Source: Hymenobacter terricola
GTDB lineage: Bacteria > Bacteroidota > Bacteroidia > Cytophagales > Hymenobacteraceae
Direction of reading: 5' to 3'
Length of the DNA: 64,000 nucleotides
Assembly (NCBI RefSeq): GCF_017921975.2
Contig: NZ_JAGEMO020000016.1
Location: forward strand, 177,018 to 241,017
The notes beneath the pieces are model-generated. The model did no database searches. It was not told the origin of the DNA and saw only the letters and a program-made list of their open reading frames with translations. The position numbers and the translations under genes were made by a program. Positions 10,873 through 19,182 of this stretch are shown here, in pieces (the first letter of the stretch is position 1; the number at the start of each line of letters is the position of its first letter).

Positions 10873-10972
10873 CGCAACGTCATGCGGAGCGGAGCCGAAA
10901 CATCTTTACTGCGTAAGTAATTTATTACTATTGCGGTAGAGATGCTTCGGCTCCGCTCCGCATGACGTTGCG
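10873..10972. repeat. Long palindromic repeat, copy 1
   Basis: Arms of about 40 bp (10873-10912 and 10932-10972) are reverse complements except for three or four positions, with an AT-rich loop of about 19 bp. The arm core (cgtcatgc..gagc..agccgaa.catct.tac.gc) recurs as a perfect hairpin at 63308-63413 in this window, so this is a dispersed repeat family. The loop differs between copies. It is probably a REP/MITE-like element or a folded-RNA element in the intergenic space before the AraC-type gene. Confidence 0.85.
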
Positions 10973-10999
10973 GCGTTTTCTTGCCAAACCCCACCAACC

Positions 11000-11419
11000 A
11001 TGACCACCACGCCCATCCCCAAAAAGCTCCTGACCCGGCAGCACGAAATCACCGCCGATTTCCTGCGCGAAGTAGACCGGCACCTGGCCGACATCGTGGC
11101 CGGCCGGGCCACCGAGATGTTCGAAGTCCGTGACCTGGCCGGGGTGCTCTGCATCCACCCCACGCATTTGAGCAACACCATCAAGCTGGCCACCGGGCAT
11201 TCGCCATGCTATTTTTTCGAGGCCCGCATCATGGACGTGGCCCGGGAACTGCTGCGCGACCCCGGCCGCTCGGTGGCCGACATCGCCGCCAACCTCACCT
11301 ACGACCCTTCCAATTTCACCAAGTTCTTCAAGCGCTTCCAGGGCGCCACGCCCAAGCAGTACCGCGAGCAGGAGTGGGCCGCCCGGCGCGAGGCCCAGGC
11401 GGAAGCTGTCACCATTTAA
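11000..11419 (+). CDS. AraC-type DNA-binding regulator (stand-alone HTH domain)
   Basis: This 139-residue protein is essentially one AraC/XylS DNA-binding domain: a first HTH around residues 43-65 (VRDLAGVLCIHPTHLSNTI) and a second around 92-115 (VADIAANLTYDPSNFTKFF), ending with the conserved TPKQYR. The effector-binding domain usual in full-length AraC proteins is absent. The gene lies 77 bp upstream of an SDR oxidoreductase on the same strand, and such pairs are common, so it probably regulates that gene. Target and inducer are unknown. Confidence 0.88.
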   Translation: MTTTPIPKKLLTRQHEITADFLREVDRHLADIVAGRATEMFEVRDLAGVLCIHPTHLSNTIKLATGHSPCYFFEARIMDVARELLRDPGRSVADIAANLTYDPSNFTKFFKRFQGATPKQYREQEWAARREAQAEAVTI

Positions 11420-11496
11420 ACTGAACTACTCACCACAAACCCGGCGGCCGCGGGCCGGAGCTTTGCCTCATCATTCACCAGCCAATTATTGAACCG

Positions 11497-12258
11497 ATGA
11501 GCACTCCCAAAATCGCCCTCGTGACCGGCGGCAGCCGCGGCCTGGGCAAAAACATGGCCCTGAGCCTGGCCGCCAAAGGCCTCGACGTACTCCTCACCTA
11601 CCACAGCCAACGGGCCGAAGCCGAAGCCGTGGTGGCCGAAATCCGGGGCCACGGCCGCAAAGCCGCCGCCCTGCAGCTCGACGCCAGCAATGCCGGCACC
11701 TTCGACGCCTTTTTCGAGCAGGTAAAAACTACGCTTCGCGACACTTTTCAGGCCGAGCGGTTCTACGCCTTGGTTAACAATGCCGGTACCGGCCTGCACG
11801 CCGCGTTCGCCGATACCACCGAGGCCCAGTTCGATGAGGTGCTGAATATTCACTTCAAAGGCCCCTTCTTTCTCACCCAAAAGGCCCTGCCGCTGCTGGC
11901 CGACGGCGGGCGCATCATCAATGTTTCCACCGGGCTGGCCCGTTTCACGCTGCCCGGCTCATCGGCCTACGCAGCCATGAAAGGGGCCATCGAAGTCCTG
12001 ACCCGCTACCAGGCCAAGGAGCTGGGTGCGCGCGGCATTGCCGTGAATACGGTGGCCCCCGGTGCCATCGAAACTGACTTTAGCGGCGGCGCGATGCGCG
12101 ACAATGCCCAACTCAATGCCTTCGTGGCCTCCCAAACGGCCCTGGGCCGCGTGGGCCAGCCCGACGATATCGGCGGAGTAGTGGCTTTCCTCTGCTCCGA
12201 CGAGGGCCGGTGGGTGAACGCCCAGCGCCTCGAAGCCTCGGGCGGCATGTTCCTATAG
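11497..12258 (+). CDS. Short-chain dehydrogenase/reductase (SDR)
   Basis: This 253-residue classical SDR is an NAD(P)-dependent oxidoreductase of unknown substrate. The cofactor motif TGGSRGLG is at residues 10-17, NNAG at 94-97, and the catalytic Ser144, Tyr158 and Lys162 are all present. The C-terminus ends in the typical SDR pattern W-VN-Q-L-ASGG. The sequence resembles 3-oxoacyl-ACP reductase-like enzymes, but stand-alone members with a private AraC-type regulator usually act on small carbonyls. A strong hairpin terminator follows at 12281-12320. Confidence 0.9.
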   Translation: MSTPKIALVTGGSRGLGKNMALSLAAKGLDVLLTYHSQRAEAEAVVAEIRGHGRKAAALQLDASNAGTFDAFFEQVKTTLRDTFQAERFYALVNNAGTGLHAAFADTTEAQFDEVLNIHFKGPFFLTQKALPLLADGGRIINVSTGLARFTLPGSSAYAAMKGAIEVLTRYQAKELGARGIAVNTVAPGAIETDFSGGAMRDNAQLNAFVASQTALGRVGQPDDIGGVVAFLCSDEGRWVNAQRLEASGGMFL

Positions 12259-12280
12259 CCACCGCGCCCGGCCAGACACG

Positions 12281-12320
12281 AAAAAAGCCTTCCCGCTATG
12301 CAGCGGGAAGGCTTTTTTTG
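12281..12320. terminator. Rho-independent terminator after the SDR gene
   Basis: A perfect stem (agccttcccgct / agcgggaaggct) has A and T tracts on its two sides, so it can work in both directions. It separates the SDR gene from the small minus-strand gene at 12351-12524. Confidence 0.9.
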
Positions 12321-12350
12321 TGTAGTCTTGCGAGGCAGCGGCCGTATCGG

Positions 12351-12524
12351 CTATTTGCCGGCCGACTTGCGCTGCCGGTAGGAATCCACTTGCTGGCGCA
12401 ATATGGCGAGTAAGGCGCCGTAGCGCTGCCGGGCTTCCTGCGTGCCTTCCAGCTGTTGAAGGCGGGAGTTGATTAGCTCGGAGAAGTCTTCTACGGAGTA
12501 GGAGCGTTTAGGCGCGCTGGACAC
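12351..12524 (-). CDS. Small helical hypothetical protein (57 aa)
   Basis: A short frame on the minus strand runs from GTG 12524 to TAG 12351. It encodes 57 residues beginning VSSAPKRSYSVEDFSEL, charged and Gln/Arg-rich, predicted mostly helical, and ending RQRKSAGK. Its composition is protein-like, with acidic and basic residues in heptad-like spacing, and it ends just before the terminator at 12281-12320. No ATG is available in frame, so GTG is assumed. The function is unknown; it could be a small coiled-coil protein. Confidence 0.5.
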   Translation of the reverse strand: MSSAPKRSYSVEDFSELINSRLQQLEGTQEARQRYGALLAILRQQVDSYRQRKSAGK

Positions 12525-12608
12525 GGGTTTAACAACAAGAGATAATCGGGCAAAATAGCGAAGCGACTGCGCTTAGTACGTAGCGCGCTCAAAATTAGTA
12601 TGTAAAAC

Positions 12609-13067
12609 TTAAAAACGAAATAACGGCCGGGCCGGATTCCAGATGCCCCACGGAATCATGAGCAGCACCAGGAGCAGGGCAATGCCAAAGTACGTGAAGG
12701 CTTTTTTGTGTTTCAGGGTGTTGTCTGAGGTCTTTTTGATGGCAATGCGCCCTACCTGCGCCAGCACGGCGGCCAGAATCATGACCACGACGTGCTCCAT
12801 GCCGAAGAAGCGGGCGGTGGGGTTTTTCATGGCCCCGGCTTGCTTCATGGCGTTCAGGCCCCAGGGGCTGAGGCCGAAATACAGGCCGAAGCCGATGAGC
12901 ACCTGCAGCCACATAAAGCCCGAGAAACTGGCGCCCATGCCGTTGTCGGCCTTCACGAACGGGCGGCGGCTGGTCCAGCCCACGTAGGCGCGGTACACGG
13001 CAATGAGGCCGAACACCAGCACGAACCAGCGGGACCAGGAATGAAGAATGAGCAGCGTTTGGTACAT
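12609..13067 (-). CDS. Conserved four-helix membrane protein
   Basis: The 152-residue protein has four hydrophobic helices at about 10-27, 50-68, 88-106 and 122-140. Histidines occur at or near membrane segments (LHSW at 9-12 and MEHVVVM near 90), which resembles small cytochrome-b-like proteins of Bacteroidota; heme binding is only a guess. Conserved aromatic and proline pairs (SPWGLNA, PWGIWNPARP) flank the helices. It lies upstream of two tiny paralogous membrane proteins on the same strand, possibly one transcription unit. Confidence 0.7.
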   Translation of the reverse strand: MYQTLLILHSWSRWFVLVFGLIAVYRAYVGWTSRRPFVKADNGMGASFSGFMWLQVLIGFGLYFGLSPWGLNAMKQAGAMKNPTARFFGMEHVVVMILAAVLAQVGRIAIKKTSDNTLKHKKAFTYFGIALLLVLLMIPWGIWNPARPLFRF

Positions 13068-13115
13068 AAAAAGGGGAAGAGGGAAACGAAAAAATCTACA
13101 ACAGCACCAGCGGCG

Positions 13116-13322
13116 CTACGCGGCGTGCGCAAGCTCGGCGGCGGCCAGCTTTTTCTTGTCGCGGTGCACCACAAACATCACCACGAACAGCGACACGTAG
13201 GGCAGGGCACACCCCAACCCAAACCACCGCCAGAACGACCGGCCGTGGCTGTACGCCATAAAGGCCGTCATGAGCGGCATGAAAAACAGCGGCGTTAGAA
13301 TAGCAATGAGGGCTTCAATCAT
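13116..13322 (-). CDS. Small two-helix membrane protein, paralogue A
   Basis: This 68-residue protein has two transmembrane helices flanking the motif HGRSFWRWFGLG and a basic cytoplasmic-looking tail (HRDKKK). The neighbouring gene at 13434-13655 is a paralogue with YGRSFWRWFGLG at the same place; even the DNA around this motif is nearly identical, indicating tandem duplication. A TAnnTTTG promoter element lies upstream at 13363-13370. The function is unknown. Confidence 0.7.
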   Translation of the reverse strand: MIEALIAILTPLFFMPLMTAFMAYSHGRSFWRWFGLGCALPYVSLFVVMFVVHRDKKKLAAAELAHAA

Positions 13323-13362
13323 AGCAAATAAGCGGGGGGGGATTTGGCAATAGTCAGCAAAG

Positions 13363-13370
13363 CAAAGGTA
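13363..13370 (-). promoter_or_regulatory. Bacteroidota -7 element for the small membrane protein gene
   Basis: TACCTTTG on the minus strand matches the TAnnTTTG consensus, 41 bp upstream of ATG 13322. No clear -33 TTTG was found. Confidence 0.5.
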
Positions 13371-13433
13371 CGGCCGGTGGCCGATAGCAGCACTTTGGCG
13401 ACGGTTTCAGCGGCGGCCTAGCGGCTTGAGCCA

Positions 13434-13655
13434 CTAGGCCTTTGGCGGCATTTGGCGCTGCTGGGCTTCTTCTTCGGCCCACCGGTCGCGCATGGCCATG
13501 AACAGCGCGATGAAAACCGAAACAAATGGCAGCACCAGCCCCAGCCCAAACCACCGCCAGAACGACCGGCCGTAGTTGTAAGCAATGTAGCCGGTGATGG
13601 GTGCGAAGACCAGCAGCGAAACGCCGAAAATGAGCAACAGACGCAGTAAAAACAC
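13434..13655 (-). CDS. Small two-helix membrane protein, paralogue B
   Basis: This is a 73-residue paralogue of the protein at 13116-13322. It has helix one (residues 3-22), the shared motif YGRSFWRWFGLG (27-38), helix two (39-54) and a charged tail (RDRWAEEEAQQRQ). The start is GTG 13655; no ATG is available. The function is unknown. The duplicated WRWFG core between helices is the only conserved part, so it is probably the functional site. Confidence 0.68.
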   Translation of the reverse strand: MFLLRLLLIFGVSLLVFAPITGYIAYNYGRSFWRWFGLGLVLPFVSVFIALFMAMRDRWAEEEAQQRQMPPKA

Positions 13656-13762
13656 AGAGCGAAGGGGGGATAAAGCGAAGAGGGGAGGGAATAAAACCGA
13701 CTGTCATGCCGGGCCTGCCCCAGCAGGACAGTCTTTTGCCGTTTAGGTTTTGCCTTGCCGCA

Positions 13763-14680
13763 CTATCGCACCTTGCCGCGCTTCACCAGATAAGCATACA
13801 ACACTTTTTCGAACGGTTCGCGCACGTCCACCGGCACGAAGTCGATGCGCAGCTGGCCGCAGCGCAGGGCCAGGGCCTGCTCGTAGGCCGTCATGGCGGC
13901 GCGGTACTGCTCCTTTATCTGGGAGGGCTGGAGCTTGATTTCGAGGCCGGTTTCCACGTCTTCGAAAATGTAGGGCCGCTCAGCGAACTCGAAATTGGCC
14001 TCGGTGGCCCGGTCCAGAACGTGGAAAAGCAGCACTTCGTGGTGCTGGTGCTTGAGGTGCTGCAGGGCGGCCAGGGCAGCCTCCTGCTCGGCCGCGCCGC
14101 GCCCCAGCATGTCGCTGAACAGGATGACGAGCGAGCGTTTCGGAATCTGCTGCGCAATGGCGTGGATGGTGCCGGCCACGTCGGTGCCGCGCCCGGCCTG
14201 GGGCGCGGGCGGGCGCTCCAGCAGCTGTTGCAGGGCCAGCAGCAGCGTGTGCCGGTGGGTGCTGGTGGAGCGCACCGGCGTTTGCAGCTCCACAGTGTCG
14301 GCGAAAGTGACGAGGCCCACGGCGTCGCGCTGCCGGGTGAGCAGCGTGGTGAGCGCGGCGGCGGCCAGAATGCTGAACTTCACCTTGTCGTGGCCCGGCG
14401 CGGGGTAGTACATGCTGGGGCTCACGTCGAGCAGCAGGTGGGCGCGCAGGTTGGTTTCCTCCTCGTAGCGCTTCACAAACAGCTTATCGGTGCGGGCAAA
14501 CACCTTCCAGTCGATGTGGCGCGTGCTCTCGCCGGGGTTGTAGAGGCGGTGCTCGGAGAATTCGACCGAAAACCCGTGGTAGGGCGACTGGTGCAGGCCG
14601 GTAATGAAGCCATCGACCAGCTGGCGGGCCAGAAATTCGAGGTTTTCGAAGGAGCGGATGGCGGCGAGGTCGAGGGGCAT
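13763..14680 (-). CDS. DUF58 domain protein (MoxR-associated vWA-like)
   Basis: This 305-residue protein has the DUF58 signature (SVEFSEHRLYNPGES, then RHIDWKVFARTDKLFVKRYEEE at about 38-75) followed by a vWA-like fold with LLLDVSPSM, which keeps the DxSxS metal site. DUF58 proteins usually work with MoxR-type AAA+ ATPases, possibly as metal-dependent assembly partners. No moxR is adjacent. A second DUF58 gene is at 53421-54323 in a Bat-like locus, so this is a separate lineage. It is transcribed divergently from the PUR gene. Confidence 0.88.
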   Translation of the reverse strand: MPLDLAAIRSFENLEFLARQLVDGFITGLHQSPYHGFSVEFSEHRLYNPGESTRHIDWKVFARTDKLFVKRYEEETNLRAHLLLDVSPSMYYPAPGHDKVKFSILAAAALTTLLTRQRDAVGLVTFADTVELQTPVRSTSTHRHTLLLALQQLLERPPAPQAGRGTDVAGTIHAIAQQIPKRSLVILFSDMLGRGAAEQEAALAALQHLKHQHHEVLLFHVLDRATEANFEFAERPYIFEDVETGLEIKLQPSQIKEQYRAAMTAYEQALALRCGQLRIDFVPVDVREPFEKVLYAYLVKRGKVR

Positions 14681-14769
14681 AGGGCGGTGGAAGGAGCTTT
14701 TGGGGCAAAATTCGGAATACCAAAGAACGTCATGCCGAGCATTCTAACACCAACCCCGCCCGCCGCGTT

Positions 14770-14777
14770 TATCTTTG
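14770..14777 (+). promoter_or_regulatory. -7 element for the PUR-family gene
   Basis: TATCTTTG matches TAnnTTTG and lies about 75 bp upstream of the GTG start at 14852. No convincing -33 TTTG is seen at the expected distance. Confidence 0.4.
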
Positions 14778-14851
14778 CTGAGCCTTTCGTAAGTTAGGCC
14801 TTTCAATTAACCGACCGATTCTATTTCCCACCCATACCCCAACCCATCGCC

Positions 14852-15220
14852 GTGGACGACCGTCACGACCAGGAAGAAATTTATTCCCAACGCATTAAAG
14901 CCGGCAAGCGCACGTATTTCTTCGACGTGAAAGCCACCCGCGGTCAGGATTACTACCTGACCATCACCGAGAGCAAGCGCCGCCAGAACGGCGACGACTC
15001 GGTATCCTACGAAAAGCATAAAATCTTTCTCTACAAGGAAGATTTTCTCAAGTTCGTGGATGCCCTGCAAGACGCCGTGGACTACGTGCGTGAAGAGCTG
15101 CTGACCGCCGAGGAAGTGGCCGAGCTCGACCGCCCCCGCGACTACGACAGCCGCGAGCAACCCCGCCCGGAGTTCGACCGCCCCGCCTTCGACCCCAACC
15201 GGAGCGACGACAGCTACTGA
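14852..15220 (+). CDS. PUR-family DNA/RNA-binding protein (DUF3276)
   Basis: The 122-residue protein matches the small PUR-alpha-like nucleic-acid-binding proteins of Bacteroidota and spirochaetes. The single PUR repeat runs from about residue 8 to 90: IYSQRIKAGKRTYFFDVK, then DYYLTITESKR and HKIFLYKEDFLKF. The tail (about 90-122) is acidic and arginine-rich and probably disordered. Such proteins bind single-stranded GGN-rich DNA or RNA as dimers. The start is GTG 14852. The gene is followed by its own hairpin terminator. Confidence 0.9.
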   Translation: MDDRHDQEEIYSQRIKAGKRTYFFDVKATRGQDYYLTITESKRRQNGDDSVSYEKHKIFLYKEDFLKFVDALQDAVDYVREELLTAEEVAELDRPRDYDSREQPRPEFDRPAFDPNRSDDSY

Positions 15221-15273
15221 GTTTTAGTGGTTAGTGAGTAACGGGTAGCGGGTAGTTTTCTGCGACCAATTTC

Positions 15274-15312
15274 AACGGCGCGAATGGGCAAAAGTCCGTT
15301 CGCGCCGTTTTG
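15274..15312 (+). terminator. Hairpin terminator after the PUR gene
   Basis: An 11-bp perfect stem (aacggcgcgaa / ttcgcgccgtt) with a 14-bp loop is followed by a short T run, 54 bp after the stop codon. Confidence 0.65.
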
Positions 15313-15327
15313 CGTTGCCGCAAGCCG

Positions 15328-15335
15328 TACCTTTG
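15328..15335 (+). promoter_or_regulatory. -7 element for ychF
   Basis: TACCTTTG matches the Bacteroidota -7 consensus. A TTTTG at 15308-15312 could be the upstream element, although the 15-bp spacer is shorter than the usual 19-21. The ychF start codon is 54 bp downstream. Confidence 0.5.
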
Positions 15336-15388
15336 CGGCCGAATGACCTCATTCCTCATTCTTAATTCTTCATTCTTAATCAGAAGTA

Positions 15389-16489
15389 ATGGGCCTCCGC
15401 TGCGGTATCGTCGGCTTGCCGAACGTCGGTAAATCCACTCTTTTCAACGCGCTTTCGAACGCCAAGGCCGAATCGGCCAACTACCCGTTCTGCACCATCG
15501 AGCCCAACGTGGGCGTCATCACCGTGCCCGACGAGCGGCTGCAAATCCTGGAAGGCCTCGTGAATCCCAAGCGCGTGCTGCCCACCATCATTGAGTTTGT
15601 CGACATTGCCGGCCTCGTGAAAGGCGCCAGCAAGGGCGAAGGCCTGGGCAATAAATTCCTGGCCAACATCCGCGAAGTGGACGCCATTATCCACGTCGTG
15701 CGCTGCTTCGACGACCCCAACATCGTGCACGTAGCCGGCGGCGTCGACCCCGTTTTCGACAAAGACGTTATTGACACCGAGCTGCAAATCAAAGATTTGG
15801 AGAGCATCGATAAAAAGCTGGTGAAATCGGAGCGCAGCGCCAAAGCCGGTGATGCCCTGGCCAAGAAAGAAGTAGCCGTGCTGCAACGCTTCAAAGCAGA
15901 GCTGGAGGCCGGCCAGAACGCCCGCGCCGTGGCCGCCACGCCCGATGAGCTGGAGGCCGTGGCCGATTTGCAGCTGCTCACCATCAAGCCCGTGATTTAC
16001 GTGGCCAACGTGGACGAGGCCAGCATTGCCAGCAACGGCAACCACCACGTGGCCGCCCTTCGCGAGCACGTGAAGGCCGAAGGAGCCCAGGTAGTGCTGG
16101 TATCGGCCGCCATCGAAGCCCAGATTGCCGAGATGGAGGACCCCGAGGAAAAAGCTATGTTCCTAGGCGAGTACGGCCTCACCGAGTCGGGCCTGAACAA
16201 GCTAATCCGCGCCAGCTACGAGTTGCTGAACCTGATTACCTACTTCACCGCCGGCGTGCAGGAAGTGCGCGCCTGGACCATCCATCGGGGCGACAAAGCG
16301 CCCGCCGCGGCCGGCGTCATTCACTCCGATTTCGAGAAAGGCTTCATCCGCGCCGAGGTTATCAAACTGCCGGATTACCAGGAATACAAGACGGAAGTCA
16401 AAATCAAAGAAGCCGGTAAAATGGCCGTGGAAGGCAAAGAATACGTGGTGCAGGACGGCGACATCATGCACTTCCGCTTTAATGTGTAA
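15389..16489 (+). CDS. ychF: Redox-regulated ATPase YchF (Obg-like)
   Basis: The 366-residue length is that of YchF/OLA1. The P-loop GLPNVGKS is at residues 9-16, the switch II region reads [16 protein letters not shown], and the G4 position is NVDE rather than NKxD, which explains the ATP preference of this family. The C-terminal TGS domain covers about 280-366 ([25 protein letters not shown]). The protein binds ribosomes and is linked to translation and oxidative stress responses. It is monocistronic, between a promoter-like element and a strong terminator. Confidence 0.98.
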   Translation: MGLRCGIVGLPNVGKSTLFNALSNAKAESANYPFCTIEPNVGVITVPDERLQILEGLVNPKRVLPTIIEFVDIAGLVKGASKGEGLGNKFLANIREVDAIIHVVRCFDDPNIVHVAGGVDPVFDKDVIDTELQIKDLESIDKKLVKSERSAKAGDALAKKEVAVLQRFKAELEAGQNARAVAATPDELEAVADLQLLTIKPVIYVANVDEASIASNGNHHVAALREHVKAEGAQVVLVSAAIEAQIAEMEDPEEKAMFLGEYGLTESGLNKLIRASYELLNLITYFTAGVQEVRAWTIHRGDKAPAAAGVIHSDFEKGFIRAEVIKLPDYQEYKTEVKIKEAGKMAVEGKEYVVQDGDIMHFRFNV

Positions 16490-16526
16490 TTGTAATCGCG
16501 CGTAGGAACCTCAATTTTAAAGTTGC

Positions 16527-16579
16527 CATGCCAACAAAAAGCCCCGACCGTATTCCGGCCGGGGCTTTTTGTTGGCATG
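16527..16579. terminator. Bidirectional terminator between ychF and the M48 protease gene
   Basis: A long stem pairs catgccaacaaaaagcccc with its complement, with A and T tracts on both sides, centred between two convergent genes. Confidence 0.92.
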
Positions 16580-16596
16580 AGCGCATTGCTGACCTG

Positions 16597-18060
16597 CTAT
16601 TTACCCACCACTTTATATAAGGTGCCTTTGGGCAATTGGTCGGTGGTTTTCATGCCGTTGAGAATGGCCAGCTCCTCGTAACGCTTGCTGGGAATGCCGT
16701 TGGCGGCGAAGGCGGAAGCCAGCGTGGTGTTGGCGGCAGCGGTTTTGATGCGAACGTGCTCGGGCTGGCGGTTCAGCTTGCTGGCATCGGTGAGGCGGCC
16801 GAAGCCCTGGGCCGTCTGGCTAAATTGCGGCGAGTACGTGGCAAATGACGCGGCCGTGGCCAGCCCCACGAAAGCGTAAACGCTCTGGCCGTCCTGAATA
16901 AGCTGGGCCAGAACGTGCGCCGGTGTGGCTGAGCTTTGGTCCGACGCAGTTTGGTCGCCTTCGAAGGTGAGGGCGGGGAAGCCGTTGATGGTGGTTTTCT
17001 GGGCGTTGGCGGAAGTCAGGCCTATTTGCTTGGCCAGGTTCTGGCCGGCCGCGTCGAGGGACGTACCGGGCACGCCCAGAAATATGAGCAGGGCTTTGCC
17101 GTTGGGCTCGGCCATCTGGAATTGCTCGGGCGAGTTCTGCGACTTCCAGCCGGATGGAATCGGGAAATGAAACTTCAAATCGGGGTGGTAAAACACGCCG
17201 CTTTCCACGAAGCCCTGGCGCGGGTCCTCGCCATAGTTCAGGCCCTCGATGGAGCGCAGGTACTGGTTGCGGTTCACGGCCAGGGTCCGGTTGCCCACCG
17301 ACTGGCGGGCCTGTGCCGCGAGGCCTTTCACGCGGGTGTAGCGGTCGGCCGAGTTGGGGTGGGTGCTCAGGAAAGTGGGCACGCCGCCGGCGCCGCTTTG
17401 GGCCTCCGTGCGTTGCAGGGTGAGGAAGAAGTCGGCCATCTGGGCCGCGTCGTAGCCAATTTTGGTCGAGTATTTCACGCCCAGGCCATCGGCTTCGTTC
17501 TCATCGTCGCGGCCGTATTTCAGAAAAACCACGCCGATGCCCGTCGAGAGCGGCTGGGCCAGCTTGCCCACCAGATTGGGCGATACCGCCGAGCCCACGC
17601 CCAGCAAAATGCTGGCGATGGTGGAGCGGGTTTGCTGTTTTTTGCCGTGCTGCGCGGTGATGTGGCCCAATTCGTGGCCCAGCACGCCGGCAAATTGCGC
17701 CTCATTATTGAAATAGGCCATGATGCCGCGCGTGAAATACACGTGGCCATCGGGCGTGGCGAAGGCGTTGATAATGGGCGAGTCGACCACGGTGAAGCCG
17801 TAATCGCCGGGGCGGTCCGACACGGCCGTCATCTGTTTGCCCTTGGCGTTGATGAGGCTTTGCAGGGTGGCGTTGTTGTAGAGGCCGAACTGTGCGATGA
17901 CGGCTGGGTCGGGCTTGGCACCTTGCAGCGGGCGGGCAGCGGGGGCGTTCCCGGCCGGGAGGTGCCCGGCCCAGTTGGTGAGGGTGGAAGAGCTGGCCAA
18001 TGGCACCAGCAGGGCCAGCAGAGCGCCGGTGCGCAGGCTACGGAAAAGAGAAAAATTCAT
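16597..18060 (-). CDS. M48 family zinc metalloprotease, secreted, with LysM-like tail
   Basis: The protein is 487 residues from ATG 18060, chosen because it gives a signal-peptide-like N-terminus; the longer frame to 18192 adds only low-complexity Arg/Pro sequence. The zinc site HELGH is at 129-133, followed by TAQHG, and the third ligand lies in ENEADGLG about 55 residues later, as in BepA/YfgC-type M48 proteases of the cell envelope. The last 50 residues (RYEELAILNGM to GTLYKVVGK) resemble a peptidoglycan-binding LysM motif. It is probably a periplasmic quality-control protease. The gene is convergent with ychF and divergent from the Gly-rich lipoprotein gene. Confidence 0.92.
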   Translation of the reverse strand: MNFSLFRSLRTGALLALLVPLASSSTLTNWAGHLPAGNAPAARPLQGAKPDPAVIAQFGLYNNATLQSLINAKGKQMTAVSDRPGDYGFTVVDSPIINAFATPDGHVYFTRGIMAYFNNEAQFAGVLGHELGHITAQHGKKQQTRSTIASILLGVGSAVSPNLVGKLAQPLSTGIGVVFLKYGRDDENEADGLGVKYSTKIGYDAAQMADFFLTLQRTEAQSGAGGVPTFLSTHPNSADRYTRVKGLAAQARQSVGNRTLAVNRNQYLRSIEGLNYGEDPRQGFVESGVFYHPDLKFHFPIPSGWKSQNSPEQFQMAEPNGKALLIFLGVPGTSLDAAGQNLAKQIGLTSANAQKTTINGFPALTFEGDQTASDQSSATPAHVLAQLIQDGQSVYAFVGLATAASFATYSPQFSQTAQGFGRLTDASKLNRQPEHVRIKTAAANTTLASAFAANGIPSKRYEELAILNGMKTTDQLPKGTLYKVVGK

Positions 18061-18325
18061 GGGAATAAATAAAGCAGTTGTTGCCGGTGAAGAGCGACGG
18101 ATGAGCTTGCAACGGCGGGAGGGGGGGCAAGGGTTACGCGGCGCGGCGGGACCGGCCTGCGGGCGCGCCAGCCGCCGCGCCGCGCCGGGCATGCTGGGAC
18201 ATGACCAGCAGCGAGTAAGCTATTTTCCTGCCAGATTGCGGAATCTATTCAAGTTTTCACCTGAAACACACCCGGCTGAAAGGAATATTGCGGCCATTTT
18301 TGCCGGTATCCATTTTACCCACCCG

Positions 18326-19168
18326 ATGAGTATTTCCCGTTTCTGGCCCGCGTGGCTGCCCGCTGCTTTCTTGTTTCTGGCGTGTAGCCGCCAGCCCACG
18401 GCCAGCAATGCCAGCCGTTTTGCCGCTACTCCGCCGGTCATCGACGGGCTGGCTACCGAGTGGACCGACTCGCTGCATTACGACCCCACCAGCAAGCTGC
18501 AATACCAGGTGCTGAACGACGGCCGCACGGTGTACGTGCGCCTCAAAGCCGCCGACCCCGCCACCCAGGCCAAGCTCCTGCGCCTGGGCTTCGTGGTGTG
18601 GCTCGACACCACCGGGCGCAACCAGCAGCAGTTTGGCGTGCGCTTTCCGCTGCGCGACCGGGCTGCCCCGCCCCGGCCCGACGAGGCCGCCGGCGAACGC
18701 CTCGACCGCAGTACCCGCATGCGCCAGACCCTGGCCGGCCTGCGGGAAATGGAGCTGCTGAACTACAAAGGCAGCAAAGAACCGACCCTCACCGATACGC
18801 AGTCGCAGCTGGGCGTGAAGCTGGCCATGACCCTCGACGACCAGGAAAGCCTGATTTACGAGCTGGCCGTGCCGTTGCGCCTGCTCTACCGTCATCTGCC
18901 GACGCTAGCCAGCGGCAAGCCCGCCGTGGTGGGCATGACGGTGGTTGGCAACAAGTGGACCGGCCCCGTAAGCAGCCCCGGCACGATGACGGACAGTGGC
19001 CAGGGCGGCATGGGCATGCGCGGGGGCGGCATGCGGGGCGGTGGCGGCTACGGCGGCGGGGGTGGCGGCATGCGGGGCGGTGGCATGCGCGGCGGCTACG
19101 GGGGCGGCGGCAATGGCGGCGGCGCGGGGCTGTCGCTAAAAACCAGTGTGCAACTGAGCAGCAAGTAG
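18326..19168 (+). CDS. Lipoprotein with CBM9-like N-domain and Gly/Met/Arg-rich tail
   Basis: The protein is 280 residues from ATG 18326, which gives a lipoprotein signal (FLFLAC, Cys about 19). The upstream frame to 17897 overlaps the protease start and lacks coding character. Residues about 35-200 look like a carbohydrate-binding or DOMON-type beta sandwich often seen in exported proteins (PVIDGLATEWTD, then YVRLKAAD and FVVWLDTTGRN). Residues about 230-265 form a GGMRGGG-type repeat, unlike its neighbours. The ligand and partner are unknown. Confidence 0.72.
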   Translation: MSISRFWPAWLPAAFLFLACSRQPTASNASRFAATPPVIDGLATEWTDSLHYDPTSKLQYQVLNDGRTVYVRLKAADPATQAKLLRLGFVVWLDTTGRNQQQFGVRFPLRDRAAPPRPDEAAGERLDRSTRMRQTLAGLREMELLNYKGSKEPTLTDTQSQLGVKLAMTLDDQESLIYELAVPLRLLYRHLPTLASGKPAVVGMTVVGNKWTGPVSSPGTMTDSGQGGMGMRGGGMRGGGGYGGGGGGMRGGGMRGGYGGGGNGGGAGLSLKTSVQLSSK

Positions 19169-19182
19169 CTACCGCTCAGGCG

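Noticed and set aside
17897..18325. 143-codon N-terminal extension of the Gly-rich lipoprotein
   Set aside because: It overlaps the protease start region and precedes a good lipoprotein signal at ATG 18326.
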